Part shown: positions 46,230 to 59,000 of the stretch, piece after piece
Position numbering within the stretch: position 1 is the first letter of the stretch
Layout: every line of letters begins with the position of its first letter
Source: Lunularia cruciata
Lineage: Eukaryota > Streptophyta > Marchantiopsida > Lunulariales > Lunulariaceae
NCBI GenBank assembly: GCA_948567375.1
Contig: OX419756.1
Span: 35,416,333-35,480,332, forward strand
Direction: 5' to 3'
DNA length: 64,000 nt
Notes under the pieces: model-generated
Told to the model about the DNA's origin: nothing
Seen by the model: the letters and a program-made list of their open reading frames with translations, nothing else
Database searches by the model: none
Translations under genes and position numbers: made by a program

Positions 46230-46870
46230 CAGAGTGACCTAGGTGGATGCATTCATTGAATTGTTGTAAGCAAATTCCACCAACGGGAGTAAGGTGTCCC
46301 ACCTCTCTTGCTCTTCTACGGTGAAGCCACGTAGCATATCTTCAATTGTGCAATTAGCCCGCTCTGTTTGGCCATCTATTTGTGGGTCGTAAGCTGTGGA
46401 CATGGCCAACTTGGTTTTGAAGAAACCAAAGAGTGTTTGCAAAAACAAATTGGTAAATTGGGTGCCTCTATCGGTGATGAGTACTCTAGACAAGCCATGG
46501 TGAGAAAAGACTGCATCTAAGTATAATTGAGCTAGTTGTGGAGCGGTCACATCCTTGGTGGTAGGGCGTACATGAATCATTTTGCTAGGCCGGTCCACAA
46601 AGACCACGATGGAGTCAAACCCTGAGGTGGTCTTGGGTAATTCACAGATCCATACTCACTTGTTCCCAATGTTGGGTAGGAGTGTGGAGAGGTTGAAGGA
46701 GCCCTACATGAGCTTGATTAGAAGCCTTTTTCTCTTGACAAAGTAGGCAGCTATGCATGTAGTCCATCACATCATTGCTCATCTTGGGCCAATAGTAATG
46801 GCTTTTGACTACATCCAAGGTCTTGTCCACTCCGACATGACCTGCAACGGCCAAATCATGATATTCTGCT
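46230..46870 (-). pseudogene. Element D integrase core
   Basis: Zinc domain at 46854-46642: AVAGHVGVDKTLDVVKSHYY, then CLLCQEKK. Core at 46607-46239: VFVDRPSKMIHVRPT, LITDRGTQFTNLF (second Asp) and STAYDPQIDGQTERANCTIE (Glu). Both pieces are long and open, separated by a stop near 46640. Confidence 0.85.
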
Positions 46871-47169
46871 AGAATGGTGGTGCGTAATTTTGGGACATTT
46901 GGGATCCATGATGAGCCATCATGAAAGGTGAGTCCCTAGGTGCTAGTGACACCTTTAGATGATTGCACTTTTACAATCTATGGATCAGTTTTTGTAGCAG
47001 CCAAAATCTCTGGCTAAAATTTAGGGTTAATCTTAACCTTTACCACCAAGTTGTTTGCCATTGGCATACAAGTGAATGCATCTGCAAGTTGCTTCTTACC
47101 TTCCACGTAGATGATTGTCAAGTTGAAGCATTATTGCCACTCTGCCCATCAAATTTGGCAACAAGATAG

Positions 47170-47520
47170 ATCCTTCTGCATCTCAAGGTAGACTAGAGGT
47201 TTGTGGTCTGTCTCTACTACAAATGCCTTTCTCGCCCAGATAGTGCTTCCAATGCTTGGTTGCTAGAACAATGGCCAGCTCTTCTTGTTCTGTGGTGTGG
47301 TAGTTATGCTCTACCGATAACAACCTTTGAGAGAAATATGCAATTGGATGCCATCCGTCATGCCACTCTTGTTGTAGGATTGCTCCTATTGCTATGCTTG
47401 ATGCATATGTAGCCAACTTGATTGGACGTTTTGGGTCATACCACTTCAAGATTGGTGCATGTAGCAAGGCGGCTTTCAATTCTTGAAAGGCCAACTCTTG
47501 TGTGGTTCCTCATATCTACT
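47170..47520 (-). pseudogene. Element D RNase H
   Basis: 47494-47183 reads AFQELKAALLHAPILKWYDP, then ATYASSIAIGAILQQ (Asp changed to Tyr at the first catalytic position), PIAYFSQRLLSVEHNY and ELAIVLATKHWKHYLG. It frameshifts at the end. Confidence 0.8.
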
Positions 47521-48676
47521 TCTTCCTTTTGCCAAGTAGTGTCGTTAAAGGTTGTACAACCTTGGAGAAGTCCTTGACAAATCTACGATCGAATCCTGTC
47601 AACCCCAAGAAGCTCTTGAGTTAAGCCTGATCTTCTAGGGCACTCTATTTCTGAATGACCTCTTTTTTATCCGTCAATACTTGAATGCCCTCTGCACTTA
47701 CTTTATGCCCCAAGTAGTCTACTTCAAACTTGCCAAACTTGCACTTTGAGATTTTGGCATACAATTGATTCTATTTTAGAATTTGGAGGACTTCTCGTAG
47801 ATGTTGTTTGTGTTCCGTCATTATGCTACTATATACTAAGATATCATCCAAGAAGACGATAATAGACTTATCCAAGTATGGACAAAATATGTCATTTATT
47901 AGACTCATGAAAGTGGCAGGTGCATTGGTGAGGCCAAAGGGTATCACAAGGTACTCAAAGTGGCCATACTTGGTTCAAAAGGCAGTTTTATACACATCCT
48001 CCTTTGCAATTTGGATTTGATTGTAACCGCTCCGCAAGTCTAATTTGGTGAAGTATCTTGCTCCATGGAGTTGATCAAACAAGTCATCCATGAGAGGTAA
48101 GGGGTATTTGTTCTTCACTATTTGCTGATTGAGACCTCGATAGTCAATGCACATGCGCATTGTACCATCCTTCTTCTTCTCAAACAAGACAAGGGCCCCA
48201 TATGGTGATATGCTAGGTTGGATGAACCCTTTTTGCAGTATCTCCTCAATTTGAGTCTTACACTCCTCCAACTCATGAGGTGATAGGCGATATGGGGCCT
48301 TACAAGGAGGTGTCTTCCCCAGGAGTGTCTCAATTTTATGATCTACTCGACTTTTTGGTGGTAATCCTAAGGGTAGATCATCACAAAAGATATCTTGAAA
48401 CTCATCCTCCACATCCTTCAATTTCTCAAGAATTTGTCTATCGAGTTGTGCACTCTGGACTTCTCTTATTAGACCTATGAAACATCTATCGGTCTTACAG
48501 ACAATTGTTGTCCCTATGACATATAGAGGCAATTTTTGCTTGTGTGATTTTTCTTTAACCCCAATGATTGACCATTGGTGGGTTCTCACTACTTTATTCC
48601 TCCAATCTACCAAAGGGTTGTAATGCTTTATCCATGGCATGCCTAAGATTGCATCATAACAAGCTAACCGTATCAC
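47521..48676 (-). pseudogene. Element D reverse transcriptase
   Basis: The open 233-codon piece 48676-47975 begins with the protease end ([15 protein letters not shown]), then the [52 protein letters not shown]. After a stop it continues [20 protein letters not shown] and [13 protein letters not shown] with the catalytic FLDD at about 47850. Chromovirus type. Confidence 0.88.
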
Positions 48677-48689
48677 TCACCACTCGATT

Positions 48690-48940
48690 GCTTCCTAATA
48701 TTCTCCTATAGAGGGTGTCACCTGTCTAGGTAATGATTCAATCCTCTCTATTTGCCCATTAGGTAACTCTACTTCTTCACTCTCATCTCTCTCTAGATCC
48801 ATTTCCAATCTTATTGCAACAAAGCGAGACAAGAAATTCTTTGTTGCTCCTGGATCTATTAATACTCTCACTTGATTACCTTCTAGGATTCCATTTATGA
48901 CAATAAATTGTGAGGTTACCTTTTGGGATCTTTGCACATT
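48690..48940 (-). pseudogene. Element D protease
   Basis: 48937-48695 reads SQFIVINGILEGNQVRVLID then PGATKNFLS; the active-site Asp-Ser-Gly is Asp-Pro-Gly, so catalysis would be lost. Confidence 0.75.
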
Positions 48941-49089
48941 AGTCTTCTTCCTTCCCTTGCTTCTCTACTTCCTTATTGAGCCAGTAAGGCCGCAAGGTAC
49001 ATTTATTAGCAATCTTTGTTTTCCAGAGTGATTTCCACCTCCTCCTCTTCAATATGCCTCTCCATGTTGTTCAAAGATCGCCTATACGA

Positions 49090-50100
49090 AGGCTAAGTGC
49101 CTCTAGGGAAACGAGTGCAACAATTAGTAGATATGTGCCCAATACGGCCACAATTGTAAAAACTGCATTGTTCTCCTCAAGTTCCTTCTCCTTGTGGGAC
49201 TCCATCTCTTTGTTCTTTTACCCATCCACGCCCCACTTGAAGCGGTCGTGCTCCTTGATCTCGGAATCAAAGGTTGCCCAATTTCATCAGTATTGGTCCA
49301 CCCATGTATGGCATTTTTGCCCAATAATGTTGAGGTGGAACTACTCCTTCACCTCCACCTAATGCTCCTGCTATTCTTTGCACACAAGCAATGGCTTCAA
49401 ATACCGTGCTAGGATTTTGCACCATGACTTCTTGGCAAATCCGCTCCTTCAACCTTTGTTTGAAAATGTCGAGAGCCTTTGCTGGACTCATGTCAATTAT
49501 TGCAACTTGTAGATCTAGAAATACCTCTACATACTCTTGTATGTTGTTCTTCTGTCTCAATCCCCATAGTCGGGTTCGAGCCATCTGCAAAAAATCCACC
49601 GATTGGAAATTCTTCAGCAATCCTTCTTGCATTGCTGTCCATATGACCTCCTTTCTCTTGGCCAACATGAATCACTCCCAAGCATCATACCATGTGAGGG
49701 CTTTATTGGTCAAGTATCCACATGCAAACACGCCTACATCATGCTCCATGATCTCTGTTGAGAACAATCAGAAATATCAATTCATTATTGAGATCCAATT
49801 TTCCACTACTCCCATCGTACACTACCCCTTGTAAGGCTCGATGTTGCAAGTCTTCTTCATCCGGAGTAGCAATGTGACTTCATTGTTGATAGGGTTTGTA
49901 GGCACAAATACCTCTCCAAGTACTTCAGTTGCAGGTACTGGGTTTTGAGACGGCTCTTCTTCTTGCATGGCTTGATTGTTCCTGATGATATACACTTGAC
50001 TTTGTAATGTTACCATGGTCATCTTAATCTTTCAAAATTCATTCAACATCCCTTGCATTCCGTGCACCAACTCTTGCAATTGTGGATCCATGGTTCTTGC
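49090..50100 (-). pseudogene. Element D gag
   Basis: Capsid core at 49668-49267: FQSVDFLQMARTRLWGLRQK, YVEVFLDLQVAI and FKQRLKERICQEV. A zinc knuckle at about 49165-49125 reads FYNCGRIGHISTNC, with Phe at the first Cys position. The N-terminal piece lies at 50022-49822. Stops separate the parts. Confidence 0.75.
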
Positions 50101-50668
50101 AACACTCAATTGCTAATGTCTACTTCAATACAAAATCAATATGATCACTCTGGAAGGAGCATGAACTATCGGAGTTACCATTGGGACCTTAGAAGCTATC
50201 ACTTGTTGATAATACTCCTCACCCAAATTCCTAACCACAAAATCTCTAAACATCACTTTCGATCTCACTACATAACGGAGTTCTACTTGAGTGTTGAAAG
50301 GGAGAGAATTTGGGACATCCCTATCCATATTATCATAATAGAATGTAGATTGTCAAATCCCACTCTCTGTCATATATCATCACAGGTAGAAACACCGGGT
50401 TTGGTGAGTTTATCACCTTGTCCATGAATTCTATACCAAAATGATACCCTCATCTGCTAACGCTAGATGTACATAACCTTCATGTGAAATGGATTTGAGA
50501 ATGGAAAGCTAGGTATGGGAAATTTTCCTCCCGATGCATCCATCCCATCCATTCTCTAAAGTCCTTCCTAAGTCTAGCAATTACTCTATGTTCTCCACCA
50601 AATTACTCAATTTCAGTAGTTCATGCTCTTCCAAGAGGGGTGATCCACTCTCTTGGACTAAAACACTT

Positions 50669-50681
50669 ACTGTGATACTAT
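50669..50681 (-). other. Element D primer-binding site
   Basis: Minus strand just inside the 5' LTR reads TAGTATCACAGT, close to the TGGTATCAGAGC complement of the initiator-Met tRNA end (two mismatches in the first 11 bases). Confidence 0.65.
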
Positions 50682-51436
50682 TGTAATACTCCGAGGACAA
50701 GAGAAGAGAGAAAACACAAATTACACACTCAAACATTCGATGCTCCAAAGGAGCACCTTCTCTTTATTATATAGACAAAGAGGATCTCTTCCAAGGAAGC
50801 TCCACCATAGGATAAGGCACACAGATAGGTGATGTGTCAGCAAGCTCCACCCTTAATTTACTTACTTGGATGGGTGACATGTCTGGTCTAGGTCCTATCT
50901 GGTTGGTCAAACAAGCTTTGACTGGAGGGAATATTTTAGGGTATCTTCTTGTAGGGATCTCAAAATCACGCAAGGTACCATTGGAGAGCTCTCAACAAGA
51001 CAAAGTAGGAGGAAGGGAAGGTCAACCTTTCCTCCGCCGGGGGAGGGGGGGGGGGGGGGTTGGGGGAATCTGCACATTTTCGAGGCCTAATTCATCCGTT
51101 TAGGCCTCCAAAATTGCCTTGAAAGATTTCAGGCATCTTTTGGTTCTTACTCTATTAGTAGAAGTCCCCTTTTGGTGATACCTCTTGCTGATCTGTTTAG
51201 TCCATCATGTGTAACATCCTTCCAAATGTTACCAAACCAATTTTCACCTTTAAATCATATGTTTAGCTATTGGTTCTAAGGTTCTCAAGTCTATTTTGGT
51301 TTTTGCCCTATTAGTAGAAGTACCCTTTTGGTGATACTTCTATCTGATCTATTTTGACCATCATGTATAACATCATTCTAGATGTTACCAAACAAAATTT
51401 CACATCTAGATCATATGGCTAGCTCTTGGTATTACA
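50682..51436 (-). repeat. Element D 5' LTR
   Basis: Partner of 44804-45568, ending GGTATTACA. It contains a long G run at 51039-51066 (interrupted only by A and TT) not present at that length in the partner. Confidence 0.88.
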
Positions 51437-52764
51437 ACAAGATAGATCTTCACATTATAGGATTCTATTTATGAGAGTGAACAAAAATACATTAAAGTCA
51501 GGACCCATATCTTTTTGAATACAAATGAAAATGAGGCATCTTCTTAAGAGCTTTCTGTAGATACCAAGATCATGGAAATGGAGCTCTAAAAAGGAAGTTA
51601 TGGTTATTTGAAGTTTAGGACAAATATGTCTTATGAGAGTTGTAGGATTCTATTATGAGAGCGATGGGCATGGCATTGGGACTTGCAAGAAGGCTCTAGG
51701 ACTATGGGATCTACAAGAAGGCTACTCACATGTCCCTCTATTTGTGGAATGGATTGAAGGGACATGTATCAATTGGTACTAGATAATTTAGGTTTAGATA
51801 TGGGATCAATTTGCACCACACATTACCAAAACTAGATAAGGATCTCCAAGTGCAAATGTATAAATATGTGTAGAGTTGGCAGTCATAAGAGACTTTGATA
51901 GCTTTTGCTTTATAATTCTTGCTTAACATTTAAAGAATTACAAAGTCTCGGGCAGTTGTGGATGTAGGCAAATATTGGCCAAACCACATGAGATTTAGCA
52001 TAATTTCTATGCATGCTTTCCTTGACCAGATTGATGAATGATTTTTTCTCAAATTCCTAGTTGCAAATTTTCTCCCAACAAGGTGTGTCATCAGCTTAAA
52101 TTTGGTCACAAGGAAAGTAGCTTCTAGTATCTTTGACAATTGCAATAACATATCTTTCATGTTAGAATTCAACAATGAAAACAATATAAAATTTCAAAGT
52201 AACTCAAGCAGAATATCAACATGAATGGTTCAAACAAGTCTTGGTCAGATCCAAATGTACTTTTAGTCAATGAATCTATCTAAACACCATGTGAAGACCA
52301 AGTAGATGTAGTTTTTCCTCATATAAATTTGTCCTACATCCTTTAGGTTTGTATCAAGTTTTGTGATGGACTTAGTAGTAGTATGGAAACTAGGAAGAAA
52401 GGAAAATCACAAAATTGAGATACCACTTTGTAACTTGTAAATTTTTTTTTATGGGTGATCACATGTAGGAGAATTGATCATATAGACATTAATTACAAAG
52501 AAAACATGATCAAAAGAGAAGAAAAAAATGACAAATCTAAAAAGATGAGAAAGTTAAGCAATGAATAGTTAAGTTTAAATGAGAGCTTAACATACCATTT
52601 TGACAACATGGATAACAATCCACTTCAAATGCAACATGCAAGGGTATGTATGAGATAAAGCAAGTCTGAGAATATAGTATCCAATATTCAATAATATATA
52701 TGGAAAGGACGGAGAATGGAGTGACATAGGATCATCTAGGGTATGCTAGTGCATCCTCAAGGTG
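51437..52764. other. AT-rich sequence, nothing recognised
   Basis: The first 250 bases resemble the DNA left of element D (CTTATGAGAG, GGGACAAATAT motifs), as expected for one old repeat split by D. No gene is seen. Confidence 0.4.
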
Positions 52765-53586
52765 TCATCTATACACAGTGCAATATATTAATTGGGGACT
52801 ATATGCACACATGTATTCCCACTCCATGTGAAGCAATTTAAGATCCCAAGTAGCCTTAGACAGTCTTACATATAGATTGGCACTATATACTTGGATGTGT
52901 CTTGAAGTCCACTCTGCTTCCAAGAATGTAATAGTTGGTTGTTCATCATCTCTAAATCTATCGTATGGAGCTACCAAAAGGTTGAAAGAAGAAACATGTG
53001 ATATCCTAGATGTATAAGTTGGTGTAAAGTAATGAGGTTGGATAGCACTATAGGGATGGTTCTTGCAATGGTAGAGTTGCATCATTCGCTATCAAAATAT
53101 GTAGAATGGATCACCTTAAGTATGGCATAAAGATCTCACTCTAAAGTCTCTAAACGCATCAATATAACTATCAGGGTCAATCAACAAACCCATGAGGCAC
53201 TTTCTTGTGTATACTCCCTTAGGCAAGAAGGCATATCTCCACATAGACATGAGTAAAAACTCTAAATTGTTCCTATTGCTATCGGACCATATGATAATCT
53301 TAAAGTGTGTCAAACAAAACTACACAAATTTTCTAGCTCCTTACTGTGGTAAATATTTCAAAGTACCCTCCACAACTCCATAATCATGCAAACCATGGTC
53401 CAAAACTCTCATATGCCACCATTCAAAAATCACACTAGTTGGTTGTATAATATCTACTAGACAACACACATCTAAAACTAGAATCTTCCTTTGCTTTTTC
53501 CTTGGGTAAGGGAAGTAAGGAATAAACATGGTAGATAAATGCATACTAGTTTGAGACCCCCAACTGATCCTCCTTGAATCATCCAT
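52765..53586 (-). pseudogene. Broken frame resembling FCP1/NIF-type phosphatase
   Basis: Three open pieces (53586-53341, 53313-53116, 53085-52765) lie in one reading frame separated only by stops, about 270 codons in all. The first contains RKKQRKILVLDVCCLVDI, where HAD/FCP1-like phosphatases have KKLLVLDLDGxLVD. The second continues FCLTHFKIIIWSDSNRNN, close to the FCxxxFxVGIWSSRxxxN block of that family. The catalytic DxD is changed (Asp-Val-Cys). The third piece (FLEAEWTSRHIQVYSANLYV) I do not recognise. It may be a captured or processed host gene copy in the repeat island; the family call is by eye. Confidence 0.4.
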
Positions 53587-55690
53587 CTAAGTAATCTAAG
53601 TCAAGTGACCTTCCCTAAATCATCCGTCTGAGTCATATGAATCACCCTCCCAAGATCAGTTAGAGCCTAGGTGTGGATTTGGCTAGTGATTATGTCTAAA
53701 GGTATCCTCACCTCATCAAGAATACTTTAAAAATCACCTAAATCAAGCCAAGTCCTATCCAACCTCTTTATGGCAAGAGTAAACTCTTGCTTGTATAACT
53801 CCTCTTGATGACTATAAGTCTCAACCATCATCTCTCAGCAAGCATCTCACATCTATTTCTAACTAAGCCAATCTCTCCACTCTCATTCTCTCATCCTTAT
53901 TAAAGGTCCTATATGACTACTCCTTCAGATTGAGTAGACACTCTCTCTTATATGTCATACTCTAGAGTATGCTCCCTCTCATTGAGTAGAAGCTCTTTCC
54001 TAATATCTTCTACTCTAGAGTATACTCTATCTCACTAAGTAGATATTCCCTATCTCTGAAGTCAGCCTCTTGTGCACATCCTCTAAGATCATATCCAACC
54101 TATCTAGAGACTTGTTTGGATAAGCTCTTCAATCAGCTTCTCTCTTTGAAGTCTCAAAATCTCTCTCAACATGGTGGGTAGTATGGCAAGGGGTAAGGGT
54201 ACTATTGGCTCAAGGTGAATAGGATCAACTTGCATAATTACTTCCCACTCCATCAAATGCATGGCTTGATGATGCTAGATGTTTCTCTCTATATAGTATG
54301 GTCGGTGGTATGACAATGGGTACAATAGGCTTGGGATTAATATGATTAACATGGACATAATCACCTCACACTCCCTCAAATGCAAGGTGACTTATGCAAA
54401 AGTAATTGTCAATGTCAAACCAATGTACATATAAAAAAACACCCTAAGAACTATCAAGAAATGTGAAATTTTCATTTATTAAATATTTAATAGTGTATAC
54501 CAAATAGAAAACATAAAGTTTTCTAACATTTCACTCATCTATTCACACTCACCTTCCTCTTTATGATCCTCCTTATCCATTATAACCTCTTCCTATGCTT
54601 CCGTTATCTACATCTTGGAAAATATCTTAATTCTTTACTCTCATAAGATACCTCATTCTCATCAATATAACTCTCTCTACAAATAGATGGGTGAGAACCT
54701 ACCACAAGGAAGGTAACCTTGTTATCTCTCCTATCTGTATGTTGAAGCTATCTTTGTACTAGCACTAACTCATCCTCAATAGTGGCCATCACCAACTTTG
54801 TCTAGTCATAAATCCTCTTGGCTTTTTCTCCTAATCTTCATCTTTGTTTTCAAGATAACATGCACATGCACTATCTTGGGCCTTTGTGATAGAATGAGAA
54901 GGCAAAAGGTCCAGAATGTGGGGTACATGAATTGTTTGGCTAGATATCTCCTAGCAATCTTGTCTCTAATAAGAAACTAATCTTGGAAAATTTTGTAATG
55001 AATAGACCTTTTCTTGGGCATCCATTTGATAACTTCTAATGTGAGCATGGAAGACCCCCTACACACTCTCTTGGTCCAACTTTGCTTGTTCCAAGTCCTA
55101 TAGATTGCATATTGCAATCTAGAAAAAAAAAATTCATGTCAAAACCCATAAAGTATGCTTGTAAGTGCTAGTTTGCATAAGTGCCCATTAGTATGCACTA
55201 GCATGTATTGGTATGCATTGGTATTAAGGTTTGGGAGAGTGCATGACAAGTTAGAAAAAATTCAACTCAATTCTAGCACTAAATGGAAGCATTCCAACAA
55301 AATTCTTGATAGGAGTTAAACTAAACTTTGAAATTAGCTTAAACTTAAATTTTGTTTGGGATATGCAAACCCATAGCAATCTTCAAACCCATCAAATCTA
55401 AGTCCACCTCTTTGATATTTTGCACCAAATTTCTCACTTGTTCCTTGTCCAACCAACATTGTCAAATGCAAGTCATGTTGTCTGATATGGTATGAAAGTT
55501 GATGATCTAGTCACCTTCATGGAAGGTCCTATATTGTCATCTTTGAGCATTCATTCATAAAGGAGTATTTTGCCATATCTCTCCTTACTTGTCTTCTTCA
55601 CCCGTCTTGTTATCTATCTTATCCCCAAATCACCCTCTTATTCCAAATTTCTCTTTTTCACTCCTCTCTCTCACTATCTCTTGCATCTCT
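53587..55690. other. Pyrimidine-rich low-complexity DNA
   Basis: Long CT-rich stretches with short loose repeats, e.g. two ~57-bp units around TACTCTAGAGTATxCTCxxTCTCA at 53945-54055. No gene is supported. Confidence 0.4.
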
Positions 55691-55702
55691 GAATCACCCC
55701 TC

Positions 55703-55765
55703 TTCCAAAATTTCCAAAATTTCCAAAATTTGGAAATTTTGGAAATTTTAGAAATTTTGGAAATT
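55703..55765. repeat. Inverted array of AAATTTCC units
   Basis: Three or four CCAAAATTT units followed by the same in inverse (GGAAATTTT), forming a near-perfect 63-bp palindrome with one mismatch. It is a simple-sequence foldback. Confidence 0.85.
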
Positions 55766-56622
55766 CTATCTCACTCTACTCTAAATGTTGCTATCAATAT
55801 CTACTATTGATTCCTAAAGTTCAAATTTGGTCCTTAATTGATCTCTATCAAACACTTGAAGAAAACCTCTAGATTGCTCTCAATTTCCTTCCCATATTTC
55901 TTCCCTCAAAATTTAGATTTCTTTTCTTTCTTCCTCCATAATTTCTCCCCTCTTGAATTCTCACTAAGTTACAAAAATCTCTCTCTTGATATCTCCCACA
56001 AAACTCTCTCCCAAAAATTTGGTTTAAAGAACAAAGTTCTTTTAAATTGGATTTATAATTTTCTCTCTTGAGAGTGCCCCTTTTCATACTTGCACAAACC
56101 CTAACTCTTCCAACCTAAGTTCTCACCAAGTTCTTGATATCTCATACAAAAATCTCTTGTAGAAATTTGGCCTAAAGGAAAAAATTCCCCTAAATTGGAT
56201 TTATTCTTTTCTCTCAAAAGTGCCCTTTTGCACACTTGCATAAACATCAATATTCAAAACTGATTGATTCAACAATAATGCACAATGGACACATAGACCT
56301 CTACATCCAATTGCCTTCTCATGTGTTGCATCAATAAATGACCATATACACCAACTAGTGCATACAAGCTTGTCCTAGCAAATACTAGTGGGCACAAGCA
56401 TAGACTGCCCAAGATACAAGGTCATAAATGCACATTCTAGTGCAAACTAGCACATACAAGCGCTTCCCATTGCATACCATTGATCATTTTCAAAACCACC
56501 ATGTATATATTTGCAAAACATACCCAAAACACAAAAAGGCACAAAATGCAAAAGCTCCATGTATATATTTTCAAAACATACAAAAAACACATAAGTGCAC
56601 AATATTTAGAACTCGTATCTTA
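55766..56622. other. AT-rich DNA with short tandem repeats
   Basis: Includes two 58-bp units starting ATGTATATATTT at 56501 and 56559. The preceding kilobase has related CTCTCTTGATATCTC blocks repeated at about 55980 and 56130. No gene seen. Confidence 0.4.
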
Positions 56623-57218
56623 TGTAATGCCATTAACTAGATATATACTAGAGGTGAGAATTGGCTTGGTAACATTTGGAAGGATGTTATATATGATGGA
56701 CTAAGTAGATCAGATAGACGTATCACCAAAAGAGTACTTCCACTAATAAGGTAGGAGCCAAAAACACCCTAAAAAACTTCAAAGACAATTTTGGAGACCT
56801 AAAAGGATGAATTAGGCCTTAAAAATGGAAAGATCCACCCCTACTACATAAAAGACTTGCCTTTTCCTCCCACTATTTGTCTCATTGAGAGCTTTTCAAC
56901 TGTACCTCATCCTTGCTATTTTGAGCTTCTTTTAGGAATATTCTCTAAATATTCTCTTTGGTCAAACTTTTTTGACCAACCAAATACAACAAGGACCAAC
57001 ATGTCAGCCATCCATGCAACTAATCTAAGGGTGGAGCTTGTTGACAAGTTACCAATCCATGTATCTGATCTAAGGGTGGAGCTTCCTTTAAGGGAATACT
57101 CTTTGCTATATTATAAAGACAAGGTGCTCCTTTGGGGTATCGGAGTATTGAGGGTTGAAGCTTTGTGTTTATTCTCTTTTTTTTTCTCTTGGTGTTCTCT
57201 TGTCCTCGGAACATTACA
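56623..57218 (+). mobile_element. Solo LTR of D family
   Basis: Begins TGTAATGCC and ends GGAACATTACA. It aligns along its length with 25425-26018 and, inverted, with the D LTRs, including AAGGTGCTCCTTTGGGG near the end. Flanks TCTTA / CCCTA match only if two transitions are allowed. Confidence 0.8.
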
Positions 57219-59000
57219 CCCTAGAATCTTTTTTTCTCATAAAGGATTGAGTAGTACACTGCATTGTAAACTGTGAGCAAGATTAATTAATTTGATGCTA
57301 TTTCTAGTTTCCTCTCTACCTATCTCAAGTCTATGCCCAAGGATTGTCACTTCTATATCCATTTTTCATAAATGAAATTCCCATCTTGTTCTACCCATAG
57401 GTCAGATTGATTAATTCAAGTTATGGATGCTTATGCATACAATGATCCACTTCAAGAGGTACAAATTTCTCTTAAGATCCTTGAGTTGAACTCTTAACTC
57501 TCTTAGTGAATGCAATCAAGCTTTTAGCACTCTGGTGCATGCTCAATTAGTATCCAAGTCCTAGCCATACATCAGTTTAAAAGATGCTTATCATCTATTC
57601 TCATTGCTTGAAAGAATGCACAAAGGTGACTCATAGGAACATATCATGAATCTCCAAGGAGATATCTACTAGCCCCAAAAATCTTGCTCCTTGATTATTC
57701 AAATCATTCTGTATTATGGAGTTCTTTAAGTAGATCAATTCATGACATGATCATTCCCACAATCAATCACACTAACATCAAACCATAAGCACCAAAATAT
57801 GTAGTCAAGATCACATGAACACCAAACCATGTGCATCAAAATATATAATCAATCATTGGCACCCCAAACCATGAGCACTAAATTATATAATACATCATTG
57901 GCATACCAAGAACCAAACTATGAGCACCAAAAAACCAAAACACCTATTTCATTACCTCTAGTGAAGTGTATAATCCTACTTCTATCATTGCATATAACTT
58001 GACTATTAATTAAATAAGAACCCCTGCAACTAAAATATAATTCCATGTAAACTATGGGTCTTGCAACTTAAAGGAAAAAGTACCATCTACCAACCCCATA
58101 CAATCCAAATCTTTTTTAGCAAATATACCAGAAATTGTTCTCCTCTTGATCGGATCATCTTACCTACTCCTTGAGAATAATTAATATTGCAGTCATTACT
58201 CTATTGGTGAATTTGATTGTGGATCCAACACTAGGACCCCATGAATTTAAACCTGGTACCACATATACTCCATTCCAATGGTGACTTAATTTTTCAAGAG
58301 CTAATGCAAATTGGATTCACACCGGCATTTGCATTCTCCTATACTTCTTTTTGAAAACTAGATGAACTTTAATCAAATCACCAAAGTATAAAAGGAGATA
58401 ACCTCTAGAGGTAAGTAAGTTATCTAGAGGCTCTAGGATTTAAATATCTAGTATACACATTGAGAAAATTAGTACTTTATGGAGTGTAGACTCTTGGTGC
58501 TAGATACCTTTGGACATGCACTAACTCCCATCACCGCAAAAAAGAGTGCATTGTGTCCTCCTCCTCTTCTTCACAAAAATCCATCTCAACTTAATTCAAG
58601 ATCAGCGCTCCAGCCATCCAAATCTATAATCTAGTCCTCTTCTAATTTAGCTCTAATAATCCATTTGAGAGATTTCCCTATTTTTCTAGTGAGCTGACAG
58701 CATGTATTGATGAGTAGCATTTGGCTATAATAGGTGAATTTGCTTTCATTAGAGCTTGTCCTTGAATGGGACATTACTGTTTGCTCAAGCTCGGGAGACT
58801 CATTTAGGGTATCGGAGAGGCTAATTTTGTATGCCAAGCTCCCTTTGATTAACACCTCTTAACCTAATGAATTTGACATTTCAGACATATCACCTTAGAA
58901 TATAAATTACAACACATAATAAGCATTCAAGAAGAGCGTGACACCAAAAGAGTCATGGTGTTTAGAGGGCCAGTGACATCCCACTAAATTCTAAACTGTG
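57219..59000. other. AT-rich sequence with short repeats, no gene
   Basis: Loose ~50-bp repeats around AACCATGAGCACCAAAATATATAATCA at 57780-57930. No protein-coding or RNA gene is recognisable. Confidence 0.4.

Larger units (their letters stand above)
44804..51436 (-). mobile_element. Element D: complete chromovirus copy
   Basis: Ty3/gypsy element with both LTRs, primer-binding site, gag, protease, reverse transcriptase, RNase H, integrase, chromodomain and polypurine tract, all on the minus strand. Near-matching flanks ACAGG / ACAAG suggest a target-site duplication with one transition. Stops in several domains make it inactive. LTR relatives are solo at 17361, 25425 and 56623. Confidence 0.88.

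Noticed and set aside
55589-55810. Leu/Glu/Ile repeat peptide frame
   Set aside because: It is produced by the AAATTTCC simple-sequence palindrome.
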